From: an uncultured Sunxiuqinia sp.
GTDB taxonomy: Bacteria; Bacteroidota; Bacteroidia; Bacteroidales; Prolixibacteraceae
NCBI RefSeq assembly: GCF_963678245.1
Contig: NZ_OY782767.1
Span: 620,001-684,000, forward strand
Direction: 5' to 3'
Length of the DNA stretch: 64,000 bases
The translations under genes were made by a program, and so were the position numbers. Positions 61,631 to 64,000 of the stretch are shown here, in pieces. Numbering within the stretch: position 1 is the stretch's first letter; every line of letters begins with the position of its first letter. The notes beneath the pieces are model-generated. The model ran no database searches and had not been told where the DNA came from. It saw only the letters and a list, made by a program, of their open reading frames with translations.

Positions 61631-62866
61631 TTACTTTAAATACAAATTGCTATCGCCGTAGCTGAGGAAACGGTAGTTGTTGTCGAGTGCGTGCTGATAC
61701 ACCCGTTTCCAGTCGTCACCCAGATAGGCTGAAATAAGCAAAAGCAAGGTGCTTTGTGGTTGATGAAAGTTTGTAATCATACCGTCAACCAAACGAAACT
61801 GATAGCCCGGCAAAATAATGATTTGGGTAGAAGCGATCACCACCGGCAGTTCGTTTTTGTCCATATAATCGAGCAAGGCCTGTAGAACATCGGCGGTAGA
61901 TTCATGGTTGGTAGCTTCGTAGGGCGACCACTGCTTTACATGTAATTTATTGGGTGCCTGATGCGGATTGTTCAGGATTGATTTGCCCAACCAATAAAGG
62001 CTTTCCAGCGTGCGAATTGACGTTGTCCCCACAGCGATGAGCTTAGCTTTATGTGGGATGAGTTTTTCAATGAGCTGGCGCGAAACAACAATTGTTTCCG
62101 AGTGCATCTCGTGCTCGGCAATGGTGGCAGACTTAACCGGTTTAAAAGTTCCGGCACCAACGTGCAGCGTCACTTCTGCCAGCGATATTGATTTTTCCTT
62201 CAACGATTGAAACACTGCATCGGTAAAATGCAAGCCGGCTGTTGGAGCGGCCACCGAACCTTCTATTTTCGAATAAATCGTTTGATACCGTTCGTGGTCG
62301 CTGGCTTCTGTCTCGCGATGTAGGTAGGGTGGTATCGGTAATATTCCGCAGGCTTCAATCAGCGAGGCAAAGTCAACCGCCGGATTGTTCCAGCTAAATT
62401 GAACAACCACGTTGCCATTTTCCTGATTCAATTTTTTTGCCACCAGGGTAATCGCTTTTCCATTTACGTCCACTTGCCGCTCCAGAGGTTCCTTTTTCCA
62501 TTTTTTTAAATTGCCGACCATGCAATTCCAACTACATTGTTGGGTTTGCTGAAACGCAAGTTGATAGTCGGCAGGCGAATCCGGATCAAGACAGAAAATC
62601 TCTATTTGTGCCCCCGTTTTTTTCTGAAATGGAAGTCGCGCACGAATAACTTTGGTATTATTCGAGACCAGTAAACTCTTTTCGGGCAAATAATCAGTAA
62701 TTGAGCGAAAGATGGCATCTGATATCTGACCATTTTCCCAAACGAGTAATTTCGACGCATCGCGTTCGGTGAGTGGATATTTCGCAATACGTTCGTCCGG
62801 CAAATTGTAGTTCAATGCCTGTGCACTTTGATTAAAAACCGGTTTTATAGAAGTTTTTTCGCTCAT
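61631..62866 (-). CDS. QueA-like tRNA ribosyltransferase-isomerase
   Basis: A 411-residue S-adenosylmethionine:tRNA ribosyltransferase-isomerase-type enzyme, which moves the ribosyl group of SAM onto preQ1 in tRNA (queuosine pathway). Recognisable motifs are NNTKVIRARLPF, PIPPYLHR, SVAAPTAGLHFT, VTLHVGAGTFKPV and the late FQLVDGMITNFHQPQSTLLLLISA-like FRLVDGMITNFH. It is about 55 residues longer than E. coli QueA (356), matching a longer form seen in Bacteroidota. The start at 62866 is supported by a -7 box at 62873; the longer frame extends 53 codons past the promoter. Confidence 0.85.
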   Translation of the reverse strand: MSEKTSIKPVFNQSAQALNYNLPDERIAKYPLTERDASKLLVWENGQISDAIFRSITDYLPEKSLLVSNNTKVIRARLPFQKKTGAQIEIFCLDPDSPADYQLAFQQTQQCSWNCMVGNLKKWKKEPLERQVDVNGKAITLVAKKLNQENGNVVVQFSWNNPAVDFASLIEACGILPIPPYLHRETEASDHERYQTIYSKIEGSVAAPTAGLHFTDAVFQSLKEKSISLAEVTLHVGAGTFKPVKSATIAEHEMHSETIVVSRQLIEKLIPHKAKLIAVGTTSIRTLESLYWLGKSILNNPHQAPNKLHVKQWSPYEATNHESTADVLQALLDYMDKNELPVVIASTQIIILPGYQFRLVDGMITNFHQPQSTLLLLISAYLGDDWKRVYQHALDNNYRFLSYGDSNLYLK

Positions 62867-62872
62867 GAGCGG

Positions 62873-62880
62873 CAAAAGTA
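62873..62880 (-). promoter_or_regulatory. -7 box for the queA-like gene
   Basis: Reads TACTTTTG on the - strand, six bases before the ATG at 62866, implying a near-leaderless transcript. Confidence 0.5.
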
Positions 62881-62911
62881 CTGAAATATTATTTTCAGTT
62901 AAAATTGTTCT

Positions 62912-62919
62912 TAGTTTTG
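62912..62919 (+). promoter_or_regulatory. -7 box for the DUF2027-Smr gene
   Basis: Reads TAGTTTTG, an exact TAnnTTTG match, 19 bases before the ATG at 62939. It faces the queA-like promoter 31 bases away. Confidence 0.55.
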
Positions 62920-62938
62920 TGGTAAAATATAGTGAACT

Positions 62939-63976
62939 ATGATAAAAGTAGGAGATCGGGTAAAGTTTATGAATGATGTCGGTGGCGGCGTTGTTACCAA
63001 AGTAGTTAGTAAGTCTTTGGTTCATGTTGAAAATGAAGACGGTTTCGAGATTCCGACTTTAGTGTCTGACTTAGTAGTTATTGCCGACGAACAGTATGCT
63101 GAAAAACCAAGTGTAGAACAATTTGCAGCACAAGCTAATCCGAAAAAGCCGGAACCGGTTAGTGAACCGGTAAAGGAGGAAGTGGTGCTGATTAAAGGAA
63201 ATGACAAACCCAATTTTCAGTTGGCCTTTGTGCCTGAGAATAGTCAAAATCCGCTGGAAGGAACTATCAAACTGTATTTAATCAACGACAGTAACTTTTC
63301 CGTTTTATATCATTTTTCTGAGTTGAAAGGAAGCGAATACACCAGTAAGGAAGCGGGGGAGTTGGAGCCGAATACGAAATTGTGGTTGGATTCAATTGCC
63401 CAGGTTGACATTGCTGAGCTGCCGGAGTATTTCTTTCAGTTAATCTGCTATCGCGAAAAAGCAAGTCAGTTGGAACGTCCTGTAGAAGCTTCAGTGAAAA
63501 TTAACCCGGTGAAGTTTTATAAGTCGGGTAGTTTTGTGTCCAACGAGTTTTTCAATGAAAAAGCGATGGTCATGAGACTAAACCCAAACCCGATGGAAAA
63601 GGTGGTTGAAGCCTTGACCGAAAAGGAGGTAAAGAAAGCGGTAAGTGCAAAAGAGCCTGCCCGTAAACGAAGGCGAGTTGTCGAAAATACGGATATGCTG
63701 GAGGTGGATTTACATATTCACGAGTTGATTGATGATACCGCCGGACTCTCGAACAAGGAAATGTTGGATTTACAAATGAAACATTTTCATGAGAAAATGG
63801 ATGAGGCGATTAAAAAGCGGATAAAGAAAGCCGTTTTTATTCATGGCCTTGGAAACGGAACACTGAAACAGGAAATTCGTCGGGAGCTAACGCATAAGTA
63901 TAGAAAATACAACTTTCAGGATGCCAGCTTTCAGGAATATGGCTATGGGGCAACCATGGTTATTCTGCATAAATAA
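62939..63976 (+). CDS. DUF2027 and Smr domain protein
   Basis: A 345-residue protein. The N-terminus (KVGDRVKFMNDVGGGVVTKV) is an SH3-like barrel as in MutS2-related proteins, the middle is DUF2027-like with IKLYLINDSNFSVLYHFSELKG, and residues about 250-345 form an Smr domain with LEVDLHIHELID, FIHGLGNGTLKQEIR and a late YGYGATMVIL. Smr domains bind or nick nucleic acids; in related proteins they act on RNA or branched DNA. It lacks MutS2's ATPase. This architecture is widespread in Bacteroidota, and the role is unknown. Confidence 0.85.
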   Translation: MIKVGDRVKFMNDVGGGVVTKVVSKSLVHVENEDGFEIPTLVSDLVVIADEQYAEKPSVEQFAAQANPKKPEPVSEPVKEEVVLIKGNDKPNFQLAFVPENSQNPLEGTIKLYLINDSNFSVLYHFSELKGSEYTSKEAGELEPNTKLWLDSIAQVDIAELPEYFFQLICYREKASQLERPVEASVKINPVKFYKSGSFVSNEFFNEKAMVMRLNPNPMEKVVEALTEKEVKKAVSAKEPARKRRRVVENTDMLEVDLHIHELIDDTAGLSNKEMLDLQMKHFHEKMDEAIKKRIKKAVFIHGLGNGTLKQEIRRELTHKYRKYNFQDASFQEYGYGATMVILHK

Positions 63977-64000
63977 ATTGAGCTGATTAGAATAGTTCAG

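Noticed and set aside
1-64000. tRNA, rRNA, CRISPR arrays, insertion sequences, prophage
   Set aside because: No cloverleaf, rRNA stretch, regularly spaced repeat, transposase or phage structural gene was recognised by eye. A covariance-model tRNA scan could still find something I missed.

Overview
The window is chromosomal DNA of a Bacteroidota bacterium, most likely a member of the Marinilabiliales/Prolixibacteraceae type. The reasons are: recurrent TAnnTTTG (-7) promoter boxes in front of genes, no strong Shine-Dalgarno sequences, an AT-rich composition, a BtuB-like TonB receptor, a DUF2027-Smr protein, ATP-type PckA, one long PurL, and several exported glycoside hydrolases. No rRNA, tRNA, CRISPR array, insertion sequence or prophage was recognised. 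The genus is not provable from the sequence alone.

Region 1 (1-18165) is an accessory catabolic locus and the most interesting part. After a divergent AraC-type regulator (cut by the window edge), seventeen genes run on the + strand: a GH31 alpha-xylosidase-like enzyme, a divergent UroD-fold protein, a Gfo/Idh/MocA oxidoreductase, a PhyH-type Fe(II)/2-oxoglutarate oxygenase, a sugar isomerase-like TIM barrel, a sodium:solute symporter, an exported TIM-barrel lipoprotein and a DUF3826-like exported protein. They are followed by a tightly coupled corrinoid module: a corrinoid protein, a UroD/MtaA-type methyltransferase fused to a thioredoxin domain, a G3E GTPase and a MetH-type reactivation protein. 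The run ends with a GH43 enzyme, an L-rhamnose mutarotase-family protein, an aldo/keto reductase, an L-fuconolactonase-type amidohydrolase and a zinc alcohol dehydrogenase. My reading (inference) is that a B12-dependent methyl-transfer system is embedded in a deoxy-sugar pathway, so the locus may strip and use methyl groups from O-methylated sugars such as methyl-fucose or methyl-rhamnose.

Region 2 (18193-31001) is a mix of housekeeping and small accessory genes: aroE, a DUF368 membrane protein, rsmE, a SixA-like phosphatase, a YfcE-like phosphoesterase, a SatD-DUF3307 pair, prmA, tpiA and a DsrE-like protein. It also holds an exported GH2 enzyme facing a membrane-anchored winged-helix regulator, and a YkgJ-type cysteine-cluster protein.

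Region 3 (31130-43061) carries purL, a TPR-linked sensor histidine kinase, a DJ-1/PfpI protein, an ECF sigma factor with an inverted repeat over its promoter, a BtuB-like TonB receptor, and an overlapping ornithine carbamoyltransferase-carbamate kinase pair.

Region 4 (43333-64000) is core genome: ftsK-lolA, pyruvate kinase, aroQ, a XerD-type recombinase, pckA, a TIGR01777 epimerase, a PBP1A-type transpeptidase/glycosyltransferase, two tandem CLC-CBS channels/transporters, a YbaK-family deacylase, glyA, a queA-like gene and a DUF2027-Smr protein. Several hairpin terminators separate these units.
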